The notes: generated from the sequence alone by a model not told the origin. DNA of 64,000 bases from Yoonia maricola (GCF_002797915.1 NZ_PGTY01000001.1:806001-870000); one strand, 5' to 3'; positions 17,105 through 25,094 are shown, counted from the first letter of the stretch. Numbers and translations: made by a program.

Positions 17105-17545
17105 ATGACCAAACTGACCAAACGGTTTGTAGAGGCAGTCGAGCCGCAGAGCAAAGGTCACGTCGTCTGGGACGACGAGCTGCCGGGTTTCGGTCTTCGT
17201 GACTATTCCTCAGGAAAACGAAGCTACCTAATTCAGCATAGAGTGAAAGGTCGCTTGCCGCGCTACACGATCGGAATCTATGGCGTTTGGACACCCAAGA
17301 CCACTCTTCGCAAAGCGAAGGCATTGCTTGGCCAGGTTACTCAGGAAGAATATCCTGCTGCCGAAAGAGAAGAGGAACGCCGTGCGGTGACCGTGGGCGA
17401 AGTACATTGCCGACATGGAAGCAGGCCTTGTTCTCGGGAAAGGCGGCCACCGGACGAAAGCGGCTACCGTCGCGACCGACTTCGGTCGCAATCGCTGCCA
17501 AAGGGGGCGTTCAACCTACCGGATACGATCATGGGTTTTCGTTGA
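17105..17545 (+). pseudogene. Tyrosine-type phage integrase remnant (frameshifted, truncated)
   Basis: ATG 17105 follows a purine-rich ribosome site. The first roughly 95 residues (MTKLTKRFVEAVEP, VWDDELPGFGLR, GVWTPKTTLRKAKALLGQV) are the DUF4102 arm-binding N-terminus of P4-type integrases. After about TVGEV near 17400 the conserved reading moves to the next frame, which reads YIADMEAGLVLGKGG and KAATVATDFGR, again integrase-like, and then ends. The catalytic domain with the R-H-R-Y residues is missing. The gene is therefore a relic. Its place next to the distal attachment repeat supports an integration event at tRNA-Arg. Confidence 0.8.
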
Positions 17546-17554
17546 AAACGCCTG

Positions 17555-18169
17555 CTAGCTTTTCGGTTGGTTCAGGCTTCTGTCGGTCCTGAGCGCCGAT
17601 GTATCCAGCCGCCGCGAGGCCGGTGTTCCGGGCACCAGCAGTTCGGCCTTGCGGTAGTACGCACGCAATTCATGTTTAGACATGCCGAGGGCTTTGCGTG
17701 CTGCACCGACCGTCATGGACTGCCAAGGCTCATCCTCCAAAGGGATCAGATGCAGGTCTTTGCCCGCCAGATTATCGACGGCATATCCGACACCCAAACG
17801 GTAAGAGGCGATATGCGCCTCTTCAAAACGCCAGTGCTTCGGATAGTCGGTTGTCGAGACGCGAATAAAGGTATCGACATGTTCGTTCGTAATGTCCGAT
17901 GCAGCGCCCATCGTCACACCGATGATAAAAGCCTCGTCTTGGACATGAAGACCACGCCCCAGCAAGACATGAATGCAATCATGACGGTTCAGATGGATGG
18001 CACCGGGCAGTGCATCCGGGCTTTCGGGGTTCTCGTATTTCTTGATAATCTCTGGCACGTCTTCTGCGTTGGCTGCCGGCAAGGTGGCCAGAACCTCAGC
18101 GAGGGTCATGTCATCTGTATCAAGGCCGGGGTTCCATTCTTCCCAGTTCAGATCAATGCGACGTCCCAT
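17555..18169 (-). CDS. Coq4-like protein with HDxxH-x11-E motif
   Basis: 204 residues from ATG 18169. The segment HDCIH (His63, Asp64, His67) followed by Glu79 reproduces the HDxxH-x11-E metal site known in COQ4. Next come a hydrophobic FIIGVTMGAAS stretch and a mixed helical C-terminus. COQ4 acts in ubiquinone synthesis, but overall similarity here appears limited and no ubiquinone genes are nearby. It is the last gene of a five-gene leftward cluster, 1 nt after the vWA gene. No signal peptide is visible, so it is presumably cytoplasmic. Metal binding is a reasonable inference; the reaction is unknown. Confidence 0.6.
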   Translation of the reverse strand: MGRRIDLNWEEWNPGLDTDDMTLAEVLATLPAANAEDVPEIIKKYENPESPDALPGAIHLNRHDCIHVLLGRGLHVQDEAFIIGVTMGAASDITNEHVDTFIRVSTTDYPKHWRFEEAHIASYRLGVGYAVDNLAGKDLHLIPLEDEPWQSMTVGAARKALGMSKHELRAYYRKAELLVPGTPASRRLDTSALRTDRSLNQPKS

Positions 18170-18170
18170 G

Positions 18171-18917
18171 TTACTCGTCTCCGAATGCTGTAATGGCAGA
18201 AAAGCTCTGTTCTTCGGCGATTGCATTGCGCAGAGCGTCAGCCAGACCTGTAATGTCGTTGACCGAAACGAAGGCCGCCAGATCGGGGCGCGCCAACACA
18301 TGCCCACCGTCGATCCCCACGCCAATTGTAGCAATCTGGATTGGTGTCTGACGCGCAATATCTTCGATTTCGGACCGCAGGCGATCCCCATCGTCCGCAG
18401 CCCCGTCCGTTGTAACCAATATGCGGTAGGTGCCAAAACTTCCCACGCGTGCTGCTTCGCCCGCCAAACCCTCACGCGCGGTTTGCAACGCCTTGGTCAA
18501 CGGGGTAGAGCCATCGCTGAAAACACGCGACAAAGGTTCGGGCAACGCGCTGCGCGCCTCGGCCACAGGCATAAACGGCAGGATCAGACCATCGTTGAGT
18601 GCAATAACAGCAACCTGATCTTGCGGGTCCATTGCATCAATGGCCGTGAGCACGGCTGCTTTCGCAGGCGTGATGTCATCACCCATTGAACCGGAATCGT
18701 CCAGAACGATGGCTGTATATACTCTGTTGGGGTCTGGCTGCGCCTCAATCTCATCGGCCTGGCTGCCCGGCCATGCGGAAATCGCGGTCCAGTCAGGGGC
18801 CACTGGTTGGTTGCCCCCACCATTGGACGTGTCGTCAAGAAGGCCAAACTGGCTAAGGACCACAAGGCCGATCGCGCCAAATATGACAAGGTTCGCTGTC
18901 TTGTTCAGTCGTGCCAT
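18171..18917 (-). CDS. Membrane-anchored von Willebrand factor A domain protein
   Basis: 248 residues. One N-terminal helix (about residues 8-26, LVIFGAIGLVVLSQFGLL) anchors it, leaving the vWA domain (about 65-240) outside the cytoplasm. The metal-ion-dependent adhesion site is intact: Asp73, Ser75 and Ser77 in DDSGSMGDD, a Thr in STPLTKAL, and an Asp in VTTDGAADDG. vWA domains bind partner proteins through Mg2+. It lies 9 bp after the SBP/OmpA gene in the same direction, so its ligand may be a product of this cluster. The exact role is not known. Confidence 0.88.
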   Translation of the reverse strand: MARLNKTANLVIFGAIGLVVLSQFGLLDDTSNGGGNQPVAPDWTAISAWPGSQADEIEAQPDPNRVYTAIVLDDSGSMGDDITPAKAAVLTAIDAMDPQDQVAVIALNDGLILPFMPVAEARSALPEPLSRVFSDGSTPLTKALQTAREGLAGEAARVGSFGTYRILVTTDGAADDGDRLRSEIEDIARQTPIQIATIGVGIDGGHVLARPDLAAFVSVNDITGLADALRNAIAEEQSFSAITAFGDE

Positions 18918-18926
18918 TGCAGCCCC

Positions 18927-20615
18927 CTACTGGAGTGGCGCGAAGGTTGTGGCCTCCGCTTGTACGGTCAGAACACGGAAAACAACGCGCATGTTTTCAC
19001 GCCACTGCGCTTCGGTCTGGGGCGGGTCATGGCGCGGGCTGGTGATGCCAACACCGTCCACCGTGAACTGGTCGCGGTTCATCCGTAGATCTGTGTCGCC
19101 TGCATAACTATTGAGTGCATCAACAACGGCGATCGCCCGGTCAAGCGACAGGTTTTGCGCCGATGTGCGGATTGCGCGCAACTCGGTGTTATCGGCCCCG
19201 TCCTGCTCTCGCTGCAAAAAGTAAAGCGGGTCGGAATGCCCTTCCACAGTGATGATCGCGCCCGAGTAGGTTGAGGCCAATCGCAGAATTTCCTGAAAGT
19301 CAGCCTCATAAAGAGCGACTGGGAATTCAGTCGAATCCGGTGCAAAGAACACCTCAAAGTCGATCCGGGTGTTTGCGTCCAACTGACCTGTCCGCCGCAA
19401 GGTGCGCACCGCAGCGGCGGCAGCCTCTGGATCGAAGGCTGCAATCTGGCGTGCATCCAGATTGCTCAACCCGTCTGTCAGCGCGGTATAATCCCAACCG
19501 GCGGTTGCCAACCGGGCCGGTGCATTGATACGGCCCGCCCCGCGCAAGGCGATGTTGACCTCTTCCAGCAAGACATCAAAGCGACGCGCCTCATTGGGGT
19601 CTGCAAAGTGCTGCGCATTGCCTGACCAACCATCGGTGATCGCATCCTGCCACAGAAAGACACCTTCCTCATCGGGCAGACCGCCCAAGAACTCTTGCGC
19701 CATCAGTGCCGCCATTTGCGCGCGGCGCGGGTCGCCTTCGTTGGCCATAAAGCCGCGCATTTCCTCTTCGGCGCGGAAGAGGATGTTCACCATTTCAGCG
19801 ATCTGATCGCGATTGGCGTCAAAGTAATCTGCGCGCACCGCGATATAATCACCGATGACCGAAGCAGCCTCTTGGGTGGAAATCAGGATGGATGCACCGC
19901 GCACAGACCCTTCTGCACCGGTACCCACCGTGCCGTCTGAGGTCAGGAAACGGGCATCAGGCAGGATGACGGCCGCGGCATCTGCGCGCCCATCGGCCAA
20001 AGCAGCCGAGGGCGTATCCCCGTCGCCGGTCAGATCAGCGGTCCAGACAATTTCGACGTCCTCAAAGCTCAAGCCGCCGTCTGCCAGAATACGTCCGACG
20101 AAATCAACATGCGGACCGTTGGCTTGGATCGCGATACGCTGACCAGCGAGATCACCGATCTGGCGAACGCCTTCGCCACCAACGATGCCGTCACCAGCGG
20201 AAAACGAATGCTTGTAAATCACGATCTGTTCGGTGCGTGGATCATCCTCGGTCACTGGCGCGGCTGCGGCCAGCATCCCAAGCGTACCGCGCAGATAAGG
20301 TGTTTCGCACGCGAGATAGGCTTCTAACTGTGCCTCAAAGTTGTCCTCAACCTGCAATGCAAGCGACAGACCGGCATCGCCCAGCAACCCGCCATTGGGC
20401 GACAGCGACGCACCATTTGCCCATGCAACCACACCATCAGCGCCCCATGCGATCAAAGGCATGTCCGCGTTCCAGCCGGACCGGCACTCCCGCACATCGG
20501 AGGTGACGGTTTGAACCAAAGGATCACCGGGGTTCGCCTGCACCGCAACAGGCAGCCCGAGCACAGTCAAAATGGCAATTGATAAAGCTCTTCCAAGCAT
20601 GAGTGATCCTTTCAA
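18927..20615 (-). CDS. Periplasmic substrate-binding-like protein fused to an OmpA peptidoglycan-binding domain
   Basis: 562 residues. A signal peptide (MLGRALSIAILTVLGLPVAVQA, after a short leader) is followed by a two-lobed solute-binding-like region (residues about 30-400; RIAIQANGPHVDFVGRIL and DGRADAAAVILPD resemble the NMT1/PstS class). The C-terminal OmpA-like domain (about 420-545) has VEGHSDP, NLSLDRAIAVVDAL and a final RVVFRVLTV strand. Such a protein could bind a small ligand while held on peptidoglycan. No ABC transporter genes are adjacent, so signalling rather than uptake is possible. It lies centrally in the five-gene envelope cluster. Confidence 0.82.
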   Translation of the reverse strand: MKGSLMLGRALSIAILTVLGLPVAVQANPGDPLVQTVTSDVRECRSGWNADMPLIAWGADGVVAWANGASLSPNGGLLGDAGLSLALQVEDNFEAQLEAYLACETPYLRGTLGMLAAAAPVTEDDPRTEQIVIYKHSFSAGDGIVGGEGVRQIGDLAGQRIAIQANGPHVDFVGRILADGGLSFEDVEIVWTADLTGDGDTPSAALADGRADAAAVILPDARFLTSDGTVGTGAEGSVRGASILISTQEAASVIGDYIAVRADYFDANRDQIAEMVNILFRAEEEMRGFMANEGDPRRAQMAALMAQEFLGGLPDEEGVFLWQDAITDGWSGNAQHFADPNEARRFDVLLEEVNIALRGAGRINAPARLATAGWDYTALTDGLSNLDARQIAAFDPEAAAAAVRTLRRTGQLDANTRIDFEVFFAPDSTEFPVALYEADFQEILRLASTYSGAIITVEGHSDPLYFLQREQDGADNTELRAIRTSAQNLSLDRAIAVVDALNSYAGDTDLRMNRDQFTVDGVGITSPRHDPPQTEAQWRENMRVVFRVLTVQAEATTFAPLQ

Positions 20616-20618
20616 GAC

Positions 20619-21278
20619 TTAAGCACTGCGTCGTTTCAGTAGCATTTCTGCGGTCGCAGAGGAGACATCCACCTGCCGCACCAACCGGTCTGCAAGCCGA
20701 TTTTCGTTATGATCAAAGGCGTCTTCAAGTGCGCTCAACGCCGCATCTACCCTGTCCCTGCTTTGCGCAATCTGTGGGGCGTTTATGTCGTCCTGCCCAC
20801 GTTTGCGCAGGCTGGCATGGCTGAGCACCGCCTCTTCTATCAGTTCAGACCGCACTAAAGCCTGCCGATGCACATCAAGCGCATCAGGATGATAAAACAA
20901 ATCACGTGCAATGTCGTCCAGCCGGTCGGCCATGTCTCTCGTGCGTCGATCCAAGGGAGCCGCAAACAATGCAGCGCCATTGCGCAATCGGTCTGCGCGC
21001 GCATGTGCAGAGGTCATCGCATCAAGCACATTTTCGCTTCTAAGCTCTGACATCTTGTGCCGCTGCGCGAAGGCATGGCGTAACCGCTCCGCGTCGGTCC
21101 AGATCCAACCAGCCGGGGCCATCATGGTTAATGATAAGGTCAACGTGCCCGCAATCAGCGCTGCCGCAACCGCTGCAAATCCGTCAAATGGCAACGGCAG
21201 GCGCATGAAGATGCCAAAAATCACAGCCAAAACAGCCACAATCGTTGCAACCACCCAAGGGAACCGCACAGGCTTCAA
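20619..21278 (-). CDS. Two-TM coiled-coil protein, possibly XpaC-like
   Basis: 219 residues starting at TTG 21278 in a TTGA overlap with the upstream OmpA-like gene. Two hydrophobic helices (about residues 8-26 and 30-55) are followed by a charged helical cytoplasmic region with DRLDDIARDLFYHPDALDVHR and heptad-like Leu spacing. The layout recalls XpaC proteins, which are often near TelA and vWA genes, but no decisive motif was recognised and TelA is absent here. Role unknown; the coupled position suggests it works with the OmpA-like and vWA proteins. Confidence 0.6.
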   Translation of the reverse strand: MKPVRFPWVVATIVAVLAVIFGIFMRLPLPFDGFAAVAAALIAGTLTLSLTMMAPAGWIWTDAERLRHAFAQRHKMSELRSENVLDAMTSAHARADRLRNGAALFAAPLDRRTRDMADRLDDIARDLFYHPDALDVHRQALVRSELIEEAVLSHASLRKRGQDDINAPQIAQSRDRVDAALSALEDAFDHNENRLADRLVRQVDVSSATAEMLLKRRSA

Positions 21279-21742
21279 CGACGCACCTGTATCGTAATTT
21301 CCACCCGCGCAAGCTCCGCTTGCCAGGCGCGTTCGGCCACCCCTTCGGACCGCGCCAGCGGTGCAAAGCCCCCAACGCCTGCAAAATCAACGCGCGCCGG
21401 ATCAATGCCAATATCTGTCGCGATATCTGCGGCAAACATCGCCCGCGCCTCGCTGAGTTGCTGATTTGCGGTCGCGTCACCAGAGGTGCCACTATGCCCG
21501 ACAATAACCACACGCATCCGGTCATCGCGCAGCGCATTCAGAAGATATGCCCGCAAACGTTGCTCCTCACCTGTGGCAAGGCTGACGCCTCTGACAAAGC
21601 GAAAGATTTGCGTCTCGGGTGCGGTGACTTGACCGACGGTGGCCAAATAGACCGCTCCACCAGCGACACAGGCACTGCACATCGCAGCCAACAGCGTGCG
21701 GCGCGGTATGCTCGGCGATATGTCATTGGTCTTTTCAGGCAT
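21275..21742 (-). CDS. Small exported OmpA-like domain protein
   Basis: 155 residues from ATG 21742 (an in-frame GTG lies one codon upstream). The N-terminus has an RR pair followed by a hydrophobic stretch (PRRTLLAAMCSACVAGGAV), which fits a Tat or membrane-anchor signal. The rest is one OmpA-like domain: VVIVGHSGTSGD, NQQLSEARAMFAADI and a final EITIQVRR strand. It would bind peptidoglycan in the periplasm. It is the first gene of the five-gene leftward cluster, preceded by a 360-bp gap that must hold the promoter. Confidence 0.75.
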   Translation of the reverse strand: MPEKTNDISPSIPRRTLLAAMCSACVAGGAVYLATVGQVTAPETQIFRFVRGVSLATGEEQRLRAYLLNALRDDRMRVVIVGHSGTSGDATANQQLSEARAMFAADIATDIGIDPARVDFAGVGGFAPLARSEGVAERAWQAELARVEITIQVRR

Positions 21743-21745
21743 CAC

Positions 21746-22102
21746 TGGCTGATCCTACATAGTCTTTGCAATAACTTAGCGAGTTAGAACTAAATGTCAT
21801 AGCCGATAACGTGGCATCGTCCTGAGATTTTGTTGACAGGACATCGACATGCGTATCGAAACACGATTACCCCAATGCTTTCTCGGAAGCTGCCATTCAA
21901 TTAGAGTTAATGGATGGTCGAAAAGTCCGGCTGATCGGCCAAACCGCCGCAAAACCCAATGTCCGGTTCGGGCTGGCACCAGTCATCCGACCAAAACCGT
22001 CAGATGTCGGCAGCGCGCCCATTTTGCATGATGCTGCGGCTTGCTTGAACGACGGCTAACATGACATGAGATCGAAGTCCCCGCCCGAGTCGAATTGCAA
22101 CT
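21746..22102. other. Intergenic region inside the island
   Basis: The 357 bp between two leftward genes contain a short + strand open stretch near 21850-22050 with no clear start, no ribosome site and no recognisable similarity; it may be a gene relic. The promoter of the envelope cluster should lie in 21746-21860, but no confident -35/-10 pair was identified. Confidence 0.4.
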
Positions 22103-23020
22103 TCATTCGAAGAAGCTTGGTTTTGTCGGGTGTAATCGCCGAAGCACCGCCTTGCGCATCGAAATCGCGAGTCGGTCGTGAAAGATCTCAATAGCGCGGC
22201 TTGCCTCTTTATCCGAAAGCCATCCATCATCAATTCTCCAGCGGCGGAAAAACAACCAATCCAATTCGTTTCTCCGTGAGAACTCCAGCGATCGCTGGGC
22301 TTGTTCATGTGATGGGATCTCGCCTAGACGCGCCTTTGGCCCGTACTTTTCGCGGGCTTGGTCGATCATCTCCGCATGCCGGTTTATGAGCGCATCGATG
22401 TCATCATCGGTGATAACAATCAGCTTTGATATCTCGGAGGCAAACTCATCAGGCACAGAGGCGACCGCCTTTTGAACTGAATCCAGAAAACGCTTATCGC
22501 TCGTATAATCTAAAGCCCAACTCTTGGGTGACGTTCGCCATAAGACGAAAACGGCTTCCTTGGTCCACGCACCATCTGCGACTAGACCTAGTTGATCGAG
22601 TAGTCTTTCAACTTCAGATTGGGCTAGCGCAGGACCCAATCCGAAACGCGCAGCAATATTGGGCGTAGCTGGTGGTGGAGCGTCCTTCCTTACCATCACA
22701 AACCCATTACCAATACGACGTGGTAGGACACTTCCATCCTGCAACCTGTATGACAGCTTGTTCTGTTGTGCCGCCAGCCAAAGAACAGAAATGCAGATAT
22801 CGTCCCATCGCGGCAGCGTTTCTGGCCGCTCTGGGTGGTCCTTTGGTATTGCGCCCCACTCAGTTGTGTCCGCAAAGCCTAACTTGACCAAGCTCATGCA
22901 ACCTATCTGATACGCCGTTGAAGCCATATCGTTCCAGCCAGGACGGTCCATAGCTCTAGGCAAATTTCTCGAGAGAAACTCCGCGGCTGCGGATGCCCAT
23001 TCAGGGTAATTATTACCCAT
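22103..23020 (-). CDS. Unrecognised 305-residue cytoplasmic protein
   Basis: I do not recognise the family. The protein is soluble, with no signal peptide or membrane segment. It starts MGNNYPEWASAAAEF, has a Trp-rich segment around residues 170-180 (VLWRTSPKSWALD), a basic helical patch DQAREKYGPKARLGEIPSHEQ, and ends with RKAVLRRLHPTKP. Codon use and lower GC differ from the core genes around the island, consistent with transfer. It is a single gene with no coupled neighbour. A defence-related role is conceivable from its location but nothing in the sequence shows one. Confidence 0.7.
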   Translation of the reverse strand: MGNNYPEWASAAAEFLSRNLPRAMDRPGWNDMASTAYQIGCMSLVKLGFADTTEWGAIPKDHPERPETLPRWDDICISVLWLAAQQNKLSYRLQDGSVLPRRIGNGFVMVRKDAPPPATPNIAARFGLGPALAQSEVERLLDQLGLVADGAWTKEAVFVLWRTSPKSWALDYTSDKRFLDSVQKAVASVPDEFASEISKLIVITDDDIDALINRHAEMIDQAREKYGPKARLGEIPSHEQAQRSLEFSRRNELDWLFFRRWRIDDGWLSDKEASRAIEIFHDRLAISMRKAVLRRLHPTKPSFFE

Positions 23021-23287
23021 ACTGCGTTTAATACTCCGATTGGATCATGCTAAGCTAACGTAAGAGCATCATGAGGGGCAAAAAGGCAAGTTACAACAAA
23101 GCCGCCATTGGCGCAGCCGCAGCAAAAGCGGGCTTCGTCCCATACCGCCGACATTGAGGGCAGATCAGCGCCGCATGATCTTGACTGAATCTTTCAGATG
23201 ATCGGTTGGAACCCAATCTGACCAATGCTGCACATTGCGCGAATGTCCGCGTTACGTCAGTGAAATTAGATTTCGCCGTAACCCCGA
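23021..23287. other. Intergenic region, no gene seen
   Basis: This 267-bp stretch between the orphan gene and arsR shows no ORF with coding character in any frame. It has fragments resembling decayed sequence and no recognised regulatory motif or strong hairpin. Confidence 0.35.
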
Positions 23288-23602
23288 TCATAAATTGCAG
23301 CACTTTTTGAGGCTAGGGCTTCCGTTGCAACAGTCCTCTAACAAGAACGAAACCAATCCTCCAACACGCGGGAAGTTTACGCGATAGATGAGACTGCGTG
23401 ATCGCCGTTCCTTAATAACAAGCTTAGCTTCGGCCAACGCCGCCAAGTGAAACGATGCACGCGACGGGCTTGCTCCGATCCTTTGCGCAATTTCTCCAGC
23501 GTTCATGCCATCTGGCCCCGCTTCGACTAAAGTCCGGATAACTTTTAGTCGATCTGCATTCGCGAGGGCTCCAAACAATATAGCGGCTTCTGCTTCGATC
23601 AT
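23288..23602 (-). CDS. ArsR/SmtB-family repressor with C-terminal vicinal cysteines
   Basis: 104 residues. The winged HTH spans residues about 5-80 (LFGALANADRLKVIRTLVEAGP, GEIAQRIGASPSRASFHLAAL). It lacks the classic CVCDL site of E. coli ArsR in the recognition helix; instead four Cys lie at the end as two CC pairs (91-92 and 101-102), a plausible As(III) or other thiophilic metalloid site. Its start codon abuts a palindromic operator that also covers its ribosome binding site. It is divergent from the DUF6428 gene, with a second identical operator there. Confidence 0.88.
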   Translation of the reverse strand: MIEAEAAILFGALANADRLKVIRTLVEAGPDGMNAGEIAQRIGASPSRASFHLAALAEAKLVIKERRSRSLIYRVNFPRVGGLVSFLLEDCCNGSPSLKKCCNL

Positions 23603-23622
23603 ATTTCAACACCTCTTGAAAT
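23603..23622. promoter_or_regulatory. Predicted ArsR operator 1
   Basis: ATTTCAA-N6-TTGAAAT, perfect 7-bp arms. It lies immediately upstream of the arsR start codon and contains that gene's GAGGTG ribosome site. The right arm supplies TTGAAA, the -35 element (23616-23621) of the rightward promoter whose TATAAT -10 is at 23638-23643, 16 nt away. Confidence 0.75.
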
Positions 23623-23637
23623 AAATAGTGTTGTTCG

Positions 23638-23643
23638 TATAAT
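23638..23643 (+). promoter_or_regulatory. -10 box of the DUF6428 promoter
   Basis: A perfect TATAAT, 16 nt after TTGAAA (23616-23621). Both elements touch or flank the two palindromes, so a bound ArsR repressor would block polymerase. Confidence 0.65.
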
Positions 23644-23663
23644 ATTTCAAGAATCGTTGAAAT
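23644..23663. promoter_or_regulatory. Predicted ArsR operator 2
   Basis: The same ATTTCAA-N6-TTGAAAT palindrome as operator 1 with a different 6-nt centre. It starts directly after the TATAAT -10 box and ends 13 nt before the DUF6428 start codon. Centre-to-centre distance to operator 1 is 41 bp, close to four helical turns. Confidence 0.75.
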
Positions 23664-23676
23664 GAAAGGTTTCGAA

Positions 23677-24207
23677 ATGATTACCTTTGATGAGTTGCTG
23701 AAGCGCCTGCAGAGCCAAGACCCGATTAAGCCCTTGGTTTTTATAACTGCCGATGGCGAAATTGGGGCGGGATATCATGTCACAGAGCTACGGCACTCGA
23801 TATCAAAAGGGATCGATTGTGGAGGAAGTATCGAGACTTGGGAGGACGCAAAGTTGCAACTCCTTGATGGGCCAGGGTCGACGCATATGACCGTGGGCAA
23901 GTTCACAAACATCATTCAGAAAAGCCTGTCCGCTCTGCCTGAGTTGAGAAACACACCCCTCATGGTCGAGTTTGGCCACAATAATGAACAGCTGGTCCTC
24001 ATGTCTTTGCATGGACCGGAAGTTTCGGATGAGACGGTTGCGTTATCTCTTGGCGATGTTCGTGCGGTTTGTAAGCCAGCAGTACGACGCAAACGAGATG
24101 TGGAAGATCAAGGTGGCTGTTGCGGCACTGCTATTCCTTCACCACAAAAATCTTCATGTTGCGACGCGGTGACCGCAACGCAAGATGCGACCGCCTGTTG
24201 CACATAA
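23677..24207 (+). CDS. DUF6428 family protein with periodic CC pairs
   Basis: 176 residues. ATG 23677 is preferred over ATG 23662 because AAAGG (23665-23669) is well placed upstream and because 23662 lies inside operator 2. The N-terminal DUF6428 domain spans about 1-132 (MITFDELLKRLQSQ, ITADGEIGAGYHVTELRH, LVLMSLHGPEVS). The C-terminal tail has three CC pairs at 148-149, 161-162 and 174-175, each 13 residues apart. The family is often found in ars loci of Rhodobacterales; the tail could bind As(III) or a soft metal. No efflux or reductase gene accompanies it. Confidence 0.78.
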   Translation: MITFDELLKRLQSQDPIKPLVFITADGEIGAGYHVTELRHSISKGIDCGGSIETWEDAKLQLLDGPGSTHMTVGKFTNIIQKSLSALPELRNTPLMVEFGHNNEQLVLMSLHGPEVSDETVALSLGDVRAVCKPAVRRKRDVEDQGGCCGTAIPSPQKSSCCDAVTATQDATACCT

Positions 24208-24352
24208 AAGTTCAATTGCCACGTCAACAGACGTTTGTAGGCGACGGCACGACGACAACTTTGTCCCGCCCAGAGGTCGTCGCGGCCGCATGCAGCTTAA
24301 GCCAGGTTTGGGCCCGAAGTGTCTGCTGCCTGTTGTGCTTCCGGCAGATGAG

Positions 24353-24718
24353 CTAAGATGGCTCAAACAGCTCCAATACATTTCCTGATGGATCTTCGCA
24401 GAGTATTTGCTTGCCGCCCGGGCCCTCAGTGACCTCGTTGCGGAATGTTTTTCCTTCTGTTCGCAGCGATGCAACCAGTCCATCGAGATTATCAACGACG
24501 AGAACACATCGATTCCAGCCACCCGGTTCGGGTTTAGTACCATCCGGCATTGGTTTAGCGGCAGACGCTAGTGGGCCAGCCAACCAAAGATCAAGGTCTC
24601 CCCTTCTTACGATGGCCATCGCTGGTCCATATTGTTCGATCAGTTCAAACCCCAGCTGTTCGCAGTAAAAAGACACTGCCTGATCGACATCTGAGACAAT
24701 GTAGCGGAATTGAGACAT
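24353..24718 (-). CDS. VOC (glyoxalase/bleomycin-resistance) family protein
   Basis: 121 residues with the beta-alpha-beta-beta-beta metalloprotein pattern: SQFRYIVSDVDQAVSFYCEQLGFEL in the first module, CVLVVDNLDGLVASLRTEG in the second, and a terminal PGGKQILCEDPSGNVLELFEP. The Glu in VLELFE is a typical metal ligand; the first-module ligand is not a clear His. Activities in the family range from glyoxalase and dioxygenase to drug binding, so none is assigned. It stands alone beside the ArsR locus. Confidence 0.85.
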   Translation of the reverse strand: MSQFRYIVSDVDQAVSFYCEQLGFELIEQYGPAMAIVRRGDLDLWLAGPLASAAKPMPDGTKPEPGGWNRCVLVVDNLDGLVASLRTEGKTFRNEVTEGPGGKQILCEDPSGNVLELFEPS

Positions 24719-25094
24719 AGGTTCTCTTCCTTTGATGCCGTAACCTTAGCACGAACGGCAGCACATGTCCGCGTTGCAGGCTTTGGCCCACCGTTTTGCC
24801 GTGAAAACCTGACAGAAACCTTCAGATTTCCGGTCTAAGCCCAGACTTGCGGGTGCTGCATGATGCGCCAATGTCGGCTTTTCAGGAACAGGCGCATACT
24901 GGCCGGCGTCTGCGACAGACTTGATGAAGGTCTTTGAAACAGCCGACGGAAACTTTGCGCAGTCACGTAGAACACCCAAACAGCGCTTCGGGCAAATAGT
25001 TGATGACGTGTGTGGCAGCACTTGCGGCGACGCCATCGACCGGAGCGGTCGCTCAAACCAAACCATCTCACGTGCATTGAGGAAGGGATTGGAA
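24719..25094. other. Divergent intergenic region, no gene seen
   Basis: These 376 bp separate the leftward VOC gene from the rightward DUF1566 gene. The DUF1566 frame is open upstream to 24921 but the extension (Cys- and Arg-rich, no signal peptide) is unlikely to be translated. Leftward open stretches have no ribosome site or recognisable similarity. A purine-rich ribosome site GGAAGGGA lies at 25081. Confidence 0.4.

Noticed and set aside
21846-22050. Possible transposase fragment in the gap before the envelope cluster
   Set aside because: No start codon, catalytic motif or inverted repeats; similarity to a transposase could not be supported.
24746-25066. A leftward open frame of 106 residues upstream of the DUF1566 gene
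   Set aside because: No ribosome site, no similarity, and it overlaps the promoter region of a better gene.
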